64,000 nt of DNA from Tectiglobus sp965223355 (GCA_965223355.1 CBDCWE010000003.1:3968001-4032000), one strand, 5' to 3'; positions 43,644-54,503 are shown, counted from the stretch's first letter. A program made the numbers and translations. The notes: a model not told the origin generated them from the letters alone.

Positions 43644-43803
43644 GCAACCTCTGATGAAGTCCGAGGTCCAGGGGATCATCCCCTGGTCGGGGTGTTTGAG
43701 GGGCTGAAAGCCCCTCAAGGATCGCCGCCAAGCGGCGATATGTTAAGGGCTCGGCCCTCAACAATCCCGCCAAAGGGCGTTGCCCTTTGGAAACCCGGAA
43801 CTT
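43644..43803 (-). repeat. Family B repeat, copy B6 (fused to A6)
   Basis: This is a nearly complete family-B element in reverse orientation with all five palindromes. The left end (TAG-GCAACCTCTGA) abuts TA; the right end stops in ACTTGATC, where it passes directly into GATCGCC of repeat A6. The shared GATC suggests a junction formed by recombination or a nested deletion. Confidence 0.87.
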
Positions 43804-43878
43804 GATCGCCACTTAAGAGGCGAGCAACTTTCTGCCTTTATTCGGGATCGTTCCGATTCCGAATAAAGGCAGGTTGCT

Positions 43879-43882
<4 letters not shown>
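43804..43882 (-). repeat. Family A repeat, copy A6 (hairpin 2 lost; supplies the rpoD stop)
   Basis: Hairpin 1 and the central small hairpin remain in reverse orientation; hairpin 2 is replaced by repeat B6. The right CTAG contains, on the minus strand, the TAG stop of rpoD, so the long hairpin immediately follows the coding end and may act as the rpoD terminator. Confidence 0.87.
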
Positions 43883-45879
<1,997 letters not shown>

Positions 45880-45962
45880 GGTGTATTGTCTCTATGCTCG
45901 GTTAGATGCGCGGGGTACGGTCGGGGGTGGAGACGGCTCGGCGCCAATTGGACCGGCACAAT

Positions 45963-45998
45963 GAAGATGCGACGGCCAGAGAAGATGCGACGGCCAGG
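45963..45998 (+). repeat. 18-bp direct repeat, two units, upstream of rpoD
   Basis: Two adjacent units of GAAGATGCGACGGCCAGA (one final-base difference) lie in the dnaG-rpoD intergenic region, about 85-120 bases upstream of the rpoD start. It may be a chance duplication or a paired protein-binding site in the rpoD promoter. Confidence 0.7.
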
Positions 45999-46171
45999 CG
46001 TGATCGTGATGACCTGGGTCGGGGTATGATGGCATGACGAGCGTCCACTGGCTGGCTTACGTCCTTATCCGCCAATTCATGTCGAAGTCCGTTTAGCGAG
46101 GACGCACGTTGACCGCATTCGGATTGTGCGAATGCAGATACACACGCGAACGGAACCAGAACTGCCACGTA

Positions 46172-48085
46172 TCAATCTTCGAATTCTTCGCTCGCCCATG
46201 AGGATGCGATCATGCGTTGAAGCTCGGCAATTCTTACCATTGCCTCGTCATCGCCAATTGTGCGGAATTCACGCTCCGCCGCCGCCAACTGGTCCTGTAG
46301 TCCCTGCCTTTTGTGCATCGCGAGGGTGTGGCGCCAGCCCTTCTCCACCTCGGCACTGTCGGCATCGGGATTTGCAAACCCATCACTCTTGTGGGTTACG
46401 AGACGATCGACAAGCTCCACATCCTGACCCAGCCTCAACTTCTCCAATTGGTCTCGGATCGGTGCGCTGTCAAGGTTTAATTCGCCGGCCAGAAGATCAA
46501 GCAGTCCCGTCCGCAGCCGCTCGAACGCGGCGGCGCTCAGGTGGATGTCCGCGATGTCCTCGGCGTGGCGCTCAATCATCCAGGGATGATTGAGCAGGGT
46601 GAGAAGGAGAATCGCTTCCCTGTTGGATACCGCCTGGTTGGCGCCGGCGACGAGTTTGCTGGCTTTCAGACTGGTCGTGCGGGGCGCCGGGTTGGCGGCA
46701 TTGGACTGGGCTCTGAACGTGCCGGCGGATTGCCGGCGCGGCGCGGCGAACGCCCTATCGTTACGGTGGCCGTTGCGGTGGGGCCGAGCTGATCTCGACG
46801 CCGCGACACGATTGGAACTGCCCCAAGCGTTCTCTAAACGTTCTCGAAGCGCGCGACCGTAGTGGGATCGCACGTCGGGATCTTCGATCTGGCCAATCAG
46901 CCGGCGCAGGCGGCTTTCAAGCCCGGCGCGGCGTTCCGGCGTCGACCAATTGCCGGCATCCCATTCGCGCTGCCACAGCACATCGGCGAGGGGACGGGAG
47001 GTGTCCAATACACTGCGCACCGCCTGCGGGCCGTGTTGGCGCACGAGGTCGTCGGGATCGAGGCCATCGGCCAAAAACGCAAACCGAAGGCTGAAACCGG
47101 GCTTTAAGATCGCCAGCGCCGTATCAAGGGCGCGATGTGCTGCCTTGTAGCCCGCCGCGTCGCCGTCGAAGCACAGGATTGGCTCGGGCGCCAGGCGCCA
47201 CATCAGTTGCAGCTGATCCGCGGTCAGTGCCGTTCCCAACGGCGCCACGGTGTGCATGTATCCGGCCCGCGCCAGGGCGATCGCGTCGATGTAGCCTTCC
47301 ACCGCAATGATCTCAGTGCGGTCGAAAGCGGGCTGACGCGCGCGGTGCAAATTGTAGAGCTGGCGGCCCTTGTGAAACAGCGGAGTTTCCGGCGAGTTGA
47401 GATACTTGGCGGATTGATCGCCAGCCAGTGCGCGACCGCCAAATGCGATCACCTGACCTTTGGCATCGTGAATCGGAAACATGATGCGATTGCGAAAGCG
47501 GTCATAGGGCTTGGTGATGTCGGGCCCGCCAATCACCATGCCGCTGGCGATCATGTCGGGCACGGTGTGGCCCTTGTCGGCCAAGTGGTCCTGCAGGATC
47601 GATCGGCCGTGGGGTGCGAACCCGAGCCCGAATGTGGCGATCGTCTCGCCATCGATGTGGCGGCCTTCGAGGTACTGGCGCGCGTGTGTTGCCGCCGCCG
47701 AAAACAGCTGTGCGCGAAAGAACGCGTCGGCATCGCGCATCAGTTGCAGCAGGCGCTGGCGCTGATCCGCACGCTCGGGATCGCTGGGGCGCTGCTGGGG
47801 AACCGGTACGCCGGCCTCCTGCGCCAGGCGCTCAACGGCCTCCGGGAACGACAGGCCTTCGGTCTTGATCACAAAGGTGAAGATGTCGCCGTGTTCGCCG
47901 GAGGCAAAGCAGTGGTAGAAACCCTTGTGGTCGTTGACGAAGAACGACGGGGTCTTTTCCGATTTGAACGGCGACAGACCGGCAAGTTCACGGCCCTTTT
48001 TCTTGAGTGCCACTTTGCGCGCAACGACCTGGCTGACCGGCAGCCGGGCCCGGATTTCATCAAGGAATTGAGGTGTGAATCGCAT
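46172..48085 (-). CDS. dnaG: DNA primase DnaG
   Basis: DnaG (637 aa) synthesises RNA primers for replication. The N-terminal zinc-ribbon region is present in sequence (GLSPFKSEKTPSFFVND, GFYHCFASGEHGDIF) but three of the four usual ligands are replaced (Ser, Lys and Ser), as in Rhizobiales primases. The TOPRIM core follows, with EGYIDAIALARAG and CFDGDAAGYKAAHRA holding the catalytic acids. A C-terminal helicase-interacting domain closes the protein. The ATG giving MRFTPQFLDEIRARLPV is the family start; another ATG lies five codons upstream. It is followed by rpoD on the same strand. Confidence 0.97.
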   Translation of the reverse strand: MRFTPQFLDEIRARLPVSQVVARKVALKKKGRELAGLSPFKSEKTPSFFVNDHKGFYHCFASGEHGDIFTFVIKTEGLSFPEAVERLAQEAGVPVPQQRPSDPERADQRQRLLQLMRDADAFFRAQLFSAAATHARQYLEGRHIDGETIATFGLGFAPHGRSILQDHLADKGHTVPDMIASGMVIGGPDITKPYDRFRNRIMFPIHDAKGQVIAFGGRALAGDQSAKYLNSPETPLFHKGRQLYNLHRARQPAFDRTEIIAVEGYIDAIALARAGYMHTVAPLGTALTADQLQLMWRLAPEPILCFDGDAAGYKAAHRALDTALAILKPGFSLRFAFLADGLDPDDLVRQHGPQAVRSVLDTSRPLADVLWQREWDAGNWSTPERRAGLESRLRRLIGQIEDPDVRSHYGRALRERLENAWGSSNRVAASRSARPHRNGHRNDRAFAAPRRQSAGTFRAQSNAANPAPRTTSLKASKLVAGANQAVSNREAILLLTLLNHPWMIERHAEDIADIHLSAAAFERLRTGLLDLLAGELNLDSAPIRDQLEKLRLGQDVELVDRLVTHKSDGFANPDADSAEVEKGWRHTLAMHKRQGLQDQLAAAEREFRTIGDDEAMVRIAELQRMIASSWASEEFED

Positions 48086-48306
48086 CTTTGCCGGGCGCAC
48101 GTTGCTGGTCGGGCGAGCTTACGCTGATTCGGTCGGCTGCGGTTGGCAACCGGCCCGCGCAAAGGCATCAAAGACGCGATCCGTTTCCGCACTATCCACA
48201 GCTTTTGAGGCCCCTCGAAGAGGGCGCCGCGCACGGTTGATCGCGCCGGTGGGCGGTGGCACGCCGGCGGGCGACGGCGGCAGCGGGCCCGGTAGGCCAG
48301 ACCGCC

Positions 48307-48445
48307 TTAGAGCAACCTGCCATTATTCGGAATCGGAACGATCCTGAATAAAGGCAGAAAGTTGCTCGCCTCTAAAGTGGCGATCATCTTTGTGCTTTAA
48401 GTTGGAACCGCAATAGCGGTTCCAACTTAAAGCACGATGATCTAG
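48307..48445 (+). repeat. Family A repeat, copy A7 (complete)
   Basis: This is a full-length copy in plus orientation, flanked by TTAG on the left and CTAG on the right. Hairpin 1 has two uncompensated changes (CCATTATTCGG and ATCCTGAA), so its arms are slightly decayed; hairpin 2 is intact with the TTT bulge. It lies in the 370-bp gap between yqeY and dnaG, whose remaining sequence (48086-48306) shows no gene. The right edge is 11 bases from the yqeY stop. Confidence 0.9.
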
Positions 48446-48455
48446 GCCAACCGGT

Positions 48456-48923
48456 TTAGGACAGCAGTTCCTTTGCGACCGCGCTCGCTTTGGCAAAATC
48501 CATCGTGCCGGCGTAGGTTGCCTTCAAGGCGCCCATGGTGCGGCCCATGTCCTTGAGACCGGTGGCCCCCTCGCTGGCGATCACTGCGGCGACGGCGGCG
48601 CGGATTTCGTCCGCCGTCATCTGCGCCGGCAGGAATTCCTCGATGACTGCAATCTCAAACGCTTCCTGTTCGATCAGTTCGGTGCGCCCGGCATCGCGAT
48701 ATGTGGCTTGCGCTTCCCGGCGTTGCTTGATCATCTTTTGCAAAAGTCGGAGGATCTCGGTGTCGTCGACAGCGTCGAGGCCGGTGGACTGGCCTTTGTT
48801 GTCAACTCTGGCCGCAATATCGCGATCCTTGATGGCAGCTGAAATCAACCGCAAGGTGGAAAGACGGCGCTTGTCGCCGGACTTCATGGCGGTTTTGGTC
48901 GCCTCAGTGATCTGTTGGCGCAT
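48456..48923 (-). CDS. yqeY: GatB/YqeY domain protein
   Basis: This cytosolic protein (155 aa) is the stand-alone YqeY domain, homologous to the C-terminal tRNA-binding part of GatB. LRLISAAIKDRDIAARV, VIEEFLPAQMTADEIRAAV and DMGRTMGALKATYAGTMDFAKAS are family stretches. The ATG has GGAG seven bases upstream; the longer open frame has no homology. It may bind charged tRNA; its role is not established. In many alphaproteobacteria it precedes dnaG and rpoD and lies back to back with carA, as here. Confidence 0.94.
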   Translation of the reverse strand: MRQQITEATKTAMKSGDKRRLSTLRLISAAIKDRDIAARVDNKGQSTGLDAVDDTEILRLLQKMIKQRREAQATYRDAGRTELIEQEAFEIAVIEEFLPAQMTADEIRAAVAAVIASEGATGLKDMGRTMGALKATYAGTMDFAKASAVAKELLS

Positions 48924-49130
48924 GGCGGGCTCCAGTTCGCAGGGTCGCAGCACCCGTTTCGGGCGGTCGGTGTCGGAGTTGTAACCTGTGTCCAAATGGC
49001 TTTTCCAGGCCCTCCATGATTGATTCATAACGGCGCGTCACATAGGTTCCGTGCAATCCTTAGCTTGGAGCCGGAAGTGTTGCCCGCGTGCGCCTGTCGC
49101 TGCGGACCCTGGCGTACGGAGGTCGATGCC

Positions 49131-50351
49131 GTGAACCAACTGCCAACCGCTGTTGGCGAGCCCGAGCCCTGGGTCGCGCCGCCGGCCACGGCCGTCTTGG
49201 TGCTGGCAGACGGAACCGTGATCCGCGGCCGGGGCCTTGGAGCAACGGGCCAGGCGGTGGGTGAGGTCTGTTTCAACACGGCGATCACGGGCTACCAGGA
49301 GATCCTGACCGACCCCAGTTATGCCGGGCAGATCATAACCTTCACATTTCCACACATCGGTAATGTAGGCACAAATCCAGACGATTCCGAGACCGCCAAT
49401 CTGGCCATGCGTCTCGGCGTTCGCGGGTGCGTGCTCCGAGCCGACATCAGCGCGCCTTCGAACTACCGGGCGGCAGAGCATCTGCAAACCTGGCTCCAGG
49501 CCAGAGGTATCATCGCGATTGCAGGGATTGATACGCGGGCGCTGACCACACGGATCCGTGATCAAGGCATGCCCAATGCGGTTATCGCGCATACCGCCGA
49601 CGGTCGGTTCGATGTGCCGGCGCTCAAGCGTGAGGCCGCTGAATGGAGCGGACTGTTGGGTCTCGATCTGGTTCCTGACGTGACCACCGGCCAATCCTAT
49701 ACCTGGGATGAAACGCGCTGGGCGTGGGATATCGGTCACAGGCGGCTTGAGGCGCCGGAATTTGACGTCGTCGCAATCGACTACGGGTTAAAGCGCAACA
49801 TTCTGAGATGTCTCGCATCTGCCGGCTGCCGCGTGAGCGTTGTTCCGGCGACGACATCTGCGGAAGACATCCTGGCCCGTCATCCGGACGGCGTGTTCCT
49901 GTCGAATGGTCCCGGTGATCCGGCGGCGACCGGTCAATATGCGGTGCCGGAGATCGACAAGCTATTGCAGAGCGGGGTGGCGATGTTCGGCATTTGCCTC
50001 GGTCATCAATTGTTGGGGCTGGCGCTCGGTGCCAAGACCATCAAAATGCACCAGGGCCATCACGGTGCCAATCATCCGGTCAAGGATCACGCTACCGGTA
50101 AAGTCGAGATCACCTCGATGAACCATGGATTTGCGATTGATTCCGCGACGCTGCCGGACGGCGTCGAAGAGACCCACGTGTCGCTGTTCGATGGTACAAA
50201 CTGCGGTCTCAGTCTCACCGGCAGGCCGGTATTTTCGGTGCAGTATCATCCGGAGGCGAGCCCCGGGCCGCAGGACAGCCACTATCTCTTCACGCGGTTT
50301 GCCAATCTGATGCGGGCGCGCAAGACAACGGCCCACGTTGGCGAACGCTGA
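49131..50351 (+). CDS. carA: Carbamoyl-phosphate synthase small subunit
   Basis: CarA (406 aa) is the glutaminase that feeds ammonia to CarB for arginine and pyrimidine synthesis. The N-terminal domain has the FNTAITGYQEILTDPSYAGQ segment; the class I glutaminase domain has the nucleophile in FGICLGHQ (Cys289), and the His-Glu pair in QYHPEASPGP. The GTG start is preceded by a perfect GGAGG eight bases upstream; a longer open frame has no homology. carB is not adjacent: an intergenic tandem repeat and a DUF1287 gene follow. Confidence 0.96.
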   Translation: MNQLPTAVGEPEPWVAPPATAVLVLADGTVIRGRGLGATGQAVGEVCFNTAITGYQEILTDPSYAGQIITFTFPHIGNVGTNPDDSETANLAMRLGVRGCVLRADISAPSNYRAAEHLQTWLQARGIIAIAGIDTRALTTRIRDQGMPNAVIAHTADGRFDVPALKREAAEWSGLLGLDLVPDVTTGQSYTWDETRWAWDIGHRRLEAPEFDVVAIDYGLKRNILRCLASAGCRVSVVPATTSAEDILARHPDGVFLSNGPGDPAATGQYAVPEIDKLLQSGVAMFGICLGHQLLGLALGAKTIKMHQGHHGANHPVKDHATGKVEITSMNHGFAIDSATLPDGVEETHVSLFDGTNCGLSLTGRPVFSVQYHPEASPGPQDSHYLFTRFANLMRARKTTAHVGER

Positions 50352-50450
50352 TCACGGCGAACGCTAATCACAGAATTGCCGCGCCATTTTGCTTTGCTGA
50401 GGGCTGTTCCGCCGCGGGCGGGTCCATCCGGCCCGCGCACCGCCCGGCCG

Positions 50451-50540
50451 CCGCCCCGAGACGCCCCGAGACGCCCCGAGACGCCCCGAGACGCCCCGAG
50501 ACGCCCCGAGACGCCCCGAGACGCCATGAGACGCCATGAG
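50451..50540 (+). repeat. 10-bp tandem repeat, nine units (ACGCCCCGAG)
   Basis: Six perfect ACGCCCCGAG units are flanked by one CCGCCCCGAG on the left and two ACGCCATGAG on the right. It lies about 100 bases after carA in a 324-bp gap that otherwise holds only GC-rich, gene-free sequence and a Shine-Dalgarno-poor approach to the next gene. Such a tract is prone to copy-number change. Confidence 0.95.
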
Positions 50541-50675
50541 ATCATCGGCTTCGGGTGGCCGCGGGGCGGCCGCGCGGGGGAGCGGGGAGCGGGACGGTGC
50601 GAGCTACATCTGAAAGTTCAGATCTAACTCGGCCAGGCTATAGGGCGCTGGACGACGGTATCGAAGGCTGAGGCT

Positions 50676-51377
50676 ATGCGTGTTGCGAAGGTGATGACGG
50701 GCTTGATTGCGCTGGCGAGCGCGCTGTTGGCTGCGGGCGGACCGGCAGCGCCGCAGCCGGCCGCAGGCGACGGGTCAATCGCCAAGGCCCTGGTCGAGGC
50801 TGCAATCGCACGAACCAGGCGTTTGGTCATCTATGATCCGACCTACCGCGTGATCGCCTATCCCGGCGGCGATGTGGCGCTCGACCGCGGCGTTTGTTCC
50901 GACGTCATCGTTCGTTCCTACCGCGCCCTCGGCATTGACCTGCAACGGCGCGTGCACGAGGACATGCGCCGCGCCTTTCGCCGCTATCCGCGGCGCTGGG
51001 GACTAACGCGGCCCGATCGCAATATCGATCATCGCCGGGTGGCGAACTTGCGTGTCTTTTTCACGCGCCACGGCCAGAGCCTGCCGGTCAGCCGCGATCC
51101 GTCCGACTATCAACCGGGCGACCTCGTGACCTGGGACCTTGCCGCCCCGCGCGCCGGTGGTGCGCGCCGCGCCCGCGTCATCAAGCCGGCGCGCGGTGCC
51201 ATGACATTCGCGCGCACGCCCCATATTGGTGTCGTCACCCACTTGAAAAGCGCAGATGGCAAGCGCCCGCTTATCGTGCACAACATTGGCGCCGGCACTC
51301 GGACGGAAGACATGCTGTTGTCGTTCCGGATCACCGGCCATTATCGCTATGCGCCCGCCGACGCCCGCCTCCGATAA
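50676..51377 (+). CDS. DUF1287 family exported protein
   Basis: The product (233 aa) has a signal peptide (MRVAKVMTGLIALASALLAA) and the DUF1287 domain, an NlpC/P60-like fold with RTRRLVIYDPTYRVIAYPGGDV, a Cys in DRGVCSDVIVRSYRAL, a QPGDLVTWDL segment, HIGVVTH with the likely catalytic His, and a VHNIGAGTRTEDML ending. Its activity is not known; a cell-wall-related hydrolase is the usual guess. Compared with E. coli YiiF/YijF-type members the length is standard. Confidence 0.87.
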   Translation: MRVAKVMTGLIALASALLAAGGPAAPQPAAGDGSIAKALVEAAIARTRRLVIYDPTYRVIAYPGGDVALDRGVCSDVIVRSYRALGIDLQRRVHEDMRRAFRRYPRRWGLTRPDRNIDHRRVANLRVFFTRHGQSLPVSRDPSDYQPGDLVTWDLAAPRAGGARRARVIKPARGAMTFARTPHIGVVTHLKSADGKRPLIVHNIGAGTRTEDMLLSFRITGHYRYAPADARLR

Positions 51378-51480
51378 CATTCGATCCCGTCCGCAACCGT
51401 TTCGTTTCGTCGTCTCGGACCGCGCGGCGCACCGCGCCTGCCAGGCGGAGCCGCTTCAAGCCCATGACGTGTGTCAATTT

Positions 51481-51528
51481 ATAGCTGGGACGGAATTACA
51501 GGTCATAGCTGGGACGGTATTACAGGCT
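51481..51528 (+). repeat. 24-bp direct repeat, two units, at the 3' end of epmB
   Basis: Two adjacent copies of ATAGCTGGGACGGAATTACA plus four bases, one mismatch apart, overlap the stop codon of epmB on the minus strand. The second copy forms the last codons and stop of that gene, so a duplication of the gene end has occurred downstream of it. Confidence 0.85.
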
Positions 51529-52581
51529 GTCGCGATAAGCGTGGGTGTTACCGTCGGCGGCGGTGACCCGATAGCTGCCGTCGGGCCGTCGCACGAACGT
51601 GCGCTGGGTGATTGGAACCTTGCCATGTCCGCCGGGAAGATCGAGGACATAGGTTGGCATCGCGCCGGCGTCGAGGCGGGCGGCGAGCTGATCCATTAGG
51701 TGTAAGCCGGCAGCGATCGTCGTTCGCAAGTGCGCCGTGCCCGGCGCCAGGTCGCCATGGTGGAGGTAATAGGGCCGGATGGCGGCGGCCGGAAGGGCGG
51801 CGAGCAGGGCTTCGAGGGTTGCCGCATCATCGTTGACGCCGCGCAGCAGGACGGTCTGGCTCAGGAGGTCGATGCCGGCTGCCGACAGTGCCTGGCATGC
51901 GCTGCGGGCCTGGTCGGTCAGCTCCCGGTGATGATTGGTGTGCACGGCGAGCCGCACTTGGCGGTTGGTTGACGTCAGCGCGGCAATCAGGTCCGGCGAA
52001 ACACTTTCCGGCCGGACGACCGGGACCCTCGAATGCCAGCGCAGCTTGCGGACGTGGCCAATGCGGCTGAGACGGTCTGTAAGATCGCCAATCCGGCGCG
52101 GCGACAGCACCAACGGGTCACCGCCCGTCACGATGACTTCTTGCAGTTCAGGATGGTTCTCGATGTAGCTCAGTGCGTCGGTCAACGCCTGATCACTCAG
52201 GACGCCGCCATGATCGGGCCCGACCATTTCGCGGCGAAAGCAAAAGCGGCAGTAGACCGGACAGACGCTGACCACTTTCAAGAGCGCGCGGTTGGGGTAG
52301 CGATGGACAATACCAGCAACGGGCGCGTGCGCGCGGTCGCCGATCGGGTCGGCAAGCTCTTGCGGGTGGGCCTGCAACTCACGGGCATCGGGTATGAATT
52401 GCCGGGCGATCGGGTCGTTCGGATCTTGACGGTCGATCAGGGCCTGCACGGCCGGCGGGACGGCGATCGCGTAACGCTGTGCAACCGGCGCCAGCGCGGC
52501 GATCCGGTTGGCGGCCACAAAGCCGGCGTCAGCCAGCTGGTGCAGGTGCGTCAAGGTCTGCTTCGATTGGGCGGCGCTCAA
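51520..52581 (-). CDS. epmB: EF-P-(R)-beta-lysine-producing lysine 2,3-aminomutase EpmB
   Basis: EpmB (353 aa) is a radical SAM/PLP enzyme that converts L-lysine to (R)-beta-lysine for EF-P modification. The radical SAM cluster motif is CPVYCRFC (CxxxCxxC), followed by FRREMVG; VTGGDPLVL binds SAM; the late VLDLPGGHGKVP has the PLP-interacting region. I place the start at a TTG that overlaps the epmA stop (TTGA) with GGAG upstream; the frame extends 15 codons further. Without the KamA C-terminal extension, it fits EpmB (YjeK) rather than catabolic KamA. Confidence 0.9.
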   Translation of the reverse strand: MSAAQSKQTLTHLHQLADAGFVAANRIAALAPVAQRYAIAVPPAVQALIDRQDPNDPIARQFIPDARELQAHPQELADPIGDRAHAPVAGIVHRYPNRALLKVVSVCPVYCRFCFRREMVGPDHGGVLSDQALTDALSYIENHPELQEVIVTGGDPLVLSPRRIGDLTDRLSRIGHVRKLRWHSRVPVVRPESVSPDLIAALTSTNRQVRLAVHTNHHRELTDQARSACQALSAAGIDLLSQTVLLRGVNDDAATLEALLAALPAAAIRPYYLHHGDLAPGTAHLRTTIAAGLHLMDQLAARLDAGAMPTYVLDLPGGHGKVPITQRTFVRRPDGSYRVTAADGNTHAYRDSL

Positions 52582-53669
52582 AGCTGGCTGCTCCGTGGTG
52601 CGAACGGATCGATAACCGGGGTCCAAATCACGTGCTCGACACGTTGGGCGCCGGTTGCCAACATGACAAGCCTGTCGAAACCGAGTGCACAGCCCGATGC
52701 CGGCGGCATCGCATTGAGGGCGGTGAGGAACTCTTCGTCGATCGGGTAGCGCTGGCCATAGATCCTGTGTTTTTCGTCCATCTCGGCCGCGAAACGGCGG
52801 CGCTGGACTTGCGGATCGGTCAGTTCGCCAAAGCCGTTGGCGAGTTCGACCCCGCAGCAGTAAAGCTCGAAGCGTTCGCCAACGCGGGCGTCGGAGGGCG
52901 AGGGACGGGCCAGCGCTGCCTCACAGATCGGGTAAGCATCGAGAATCGCCGGGCCGCCGATGCCGAGATGGGGCTCGACCCTTTCGAGCAGGATGCGGGT
53001 GAAGATGTCTGACCAGGTGTCATCGGCAGAACAGCGGATGCCGGTTGCAGTGGCCTGGTGGAACAGGCGGTCGCGATCCGGCCCGTCTTGACCGAGGGTC
53101 GCAAGCAGATCGATGGCGGCGAACTTTTGCACAGCATCGGCCACCGACATGCGATCGACTGGCGCGCGTGGATCGGCTCGCCGGTCGGCGAACTGCCAGT
53201 CTCGGTTCTCAGTTGAATCTGCTGCCAGGCCCAGAATGTCGGCGCAGTGGTCCATCAGCCGGGTGTAATCGGCCCCTGCTTGATACCATTCCAGCATCGT
53301 AAATTCCGGATGATGAAGGTTGGAGCGCTCGCGGTTTCTGAACACCGGCGCAAACGTGAAAATCCGAGGTTCGCCGGCCGCCAGCAGTTTTTTGCACGCG
53401 AATTCGGGCGAGGTGTGCAAGTAGAGCGGGTGGGAACGCCCGTCGATCGACTGTGCCAGCGTTGGAAAGGCGTGGACATGGGTCTCATTGCCGGGTGAGC
53501 GTTGCAGGCAGCAGGTATCGACCTCGACAAATCCGTGCGCAAGAAAGTATGCGCGGATGGCGGTTTTGATGCGGTTGCGCGCGAGCAGCAGCGGGCGGCG
53601 GTCGCGGTGGCGGTTCGGCGTCCACCAAGCGCCAACGTTTGGGTCGGATAATCGGGACGTGTCGGGCAT
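52578..53669 (-). CDS. epmA: EF-P lysine aminoacyl-ligase EpmA (GenX/PoxA)
   Basis: EpmA (363 aa) attaches (R)-beta-lysine to EF-P. It is a class II LysRS catalytic core without the anticodon domain: motif 2 reads FRNRERSNLHHPEFTMLEWYQ (positions about 112-132) and motif 3 GCALGFDRLVML near the C-terminus; NETHVHAF is also conserved. It is the first gene of a minus-strand pair with epmB and is divergent from efp with a 158-bp shared promoter region, so the whole modification module is in one place. Confidence 0.95.
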   Translation of the reverse strand: MPDTSRLSDPNVGAWWTPNRHRDRRPLLLARNRIKTAIRAYFLAHGFVEVDTCCLQRSPGNETHVHAFPTLAQSIDGRSHPLYLHTSPEFACKKLLAAGEPRIFTFAPVFRNRERSNLHHPEFTMLEWYQAGADYTRLMDHCADILGLAADSTENRDWQFADRRADPRAPVDRMSVADAVQKFAAIDLLATLGQDGPDRDRLFHQATATGIRCSADDTWSDIFTRILLERVEPHLGIGGPAILDAYPICEAALARPSPSDARVGERFELYCCGVELANGFGELTDPQVQRRRFAAEMDEKHRIYGQRYPIDEEFLTALNAMPPASGCALGFDRLVMLATGAQRVEHVIWTPVIDPFAPRSSQL

Positions 53670-53827
53670 TGGTTCGATTGGTTAATGGGTTTGCGCGGAC
53701 CTGCGCCACCGCCGCGGCTTGGCCGCGGCGCGCGAAGCGAGTAATAAGCGTTTTCAAGACGGATTGAAACGGCCGCCGGCAGCGCACGCCGGCCGGCGCT
53801 AACAGCACTATCAGATGGAGGACGGCC

Positions 53828-54397
53828 GTGGCCAGGGTCATCGCGAGTTCGGTTCGCAAGGGCAACGTGCTTGAAATCGACGGCAAGCTTTGTGCCGTGC
53901 TCAAAGCCGAGAACGTGCATCCGGGGAAGGGGACACCGGTGACCCACCTGGAACTGCGGCGGATTGCCGACGGCGTCAAGATCACCGAACGCTATCGCAC
54001 GACCGAACAGGTCGAGCGCGCCTTCATGGAAGAGCGCGATCTTCAGTATATCTACGAGGATGATACCGGCTACGTGTTCATGGATACGCAAACCTACGAT
54101 CAGTTTGCCGTGCCACGGGATATTGTTGGTGAGTCTTCGGTTTACTTGCAGCCTGAAATAATGTGCAAGGTGATGCTGCACGAGGCTATTCCGGTGGCGA
54201 TCGAATTGCCGCAACGGGTGGTGGTTGAGATTGTCGAAGCCGATCCGGTCGTCAAGGGCCAGACGGCGTCGTCCTCCTACAAGCCAGCCGTAGCCGACAA
54301 CGGCCTCAAAGTCATGGTGCCACCGCACATCAGTGCCGGCACCCGGGTCGTGATCATGACCGAAGACGGCTCCTACGTTGAGCGTGCCAAGGATTGA
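53828..54397 (+). CDS. efp: Elongation factor P
   Basis: EF-P (189 aa) relieves ribosome stalling at polyproline. The loop to be modified is VHPGKGTPV, with Lys34 at the position that EpmA/EpmB beta-lysylate in E. coli. The three beta-barrel domains follow, with YIYEDDTGYVFMDT and the C-terminal VKGQTASSSYKPA. The GTG start has a perfect GGAGG. It is the target of the divergent epmA-epmB genes. Confidence 0.97.
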   Translation: MARVIASSVRKGNVLEIDGKLCAVLKAENVHPGKGTPVTHLELRRIADGVKITERYRTTEQVERAFMEERDLQYIYEDDTGYVFMDTQTYDQFAVPRDIVGESSVYLQPEIMCKVMLHEAIPVAIELPQRVVVEIVEADPVVKGQTASSSYKPAVADNGLKVMVPPHISAGTRVVIMTEDGSYVERAKD

Positions 54398-54503
54398 CGC
54401 GCTTGATCGTCAGGCTGCGGTGGTGCCGGCCCAGTTTTGAGCTGCGGCAGGGTCGTGATCACGGCCCTGCGTGGTTGGTGCTGTTCATGCCGGCACGGAG
54501 CGG

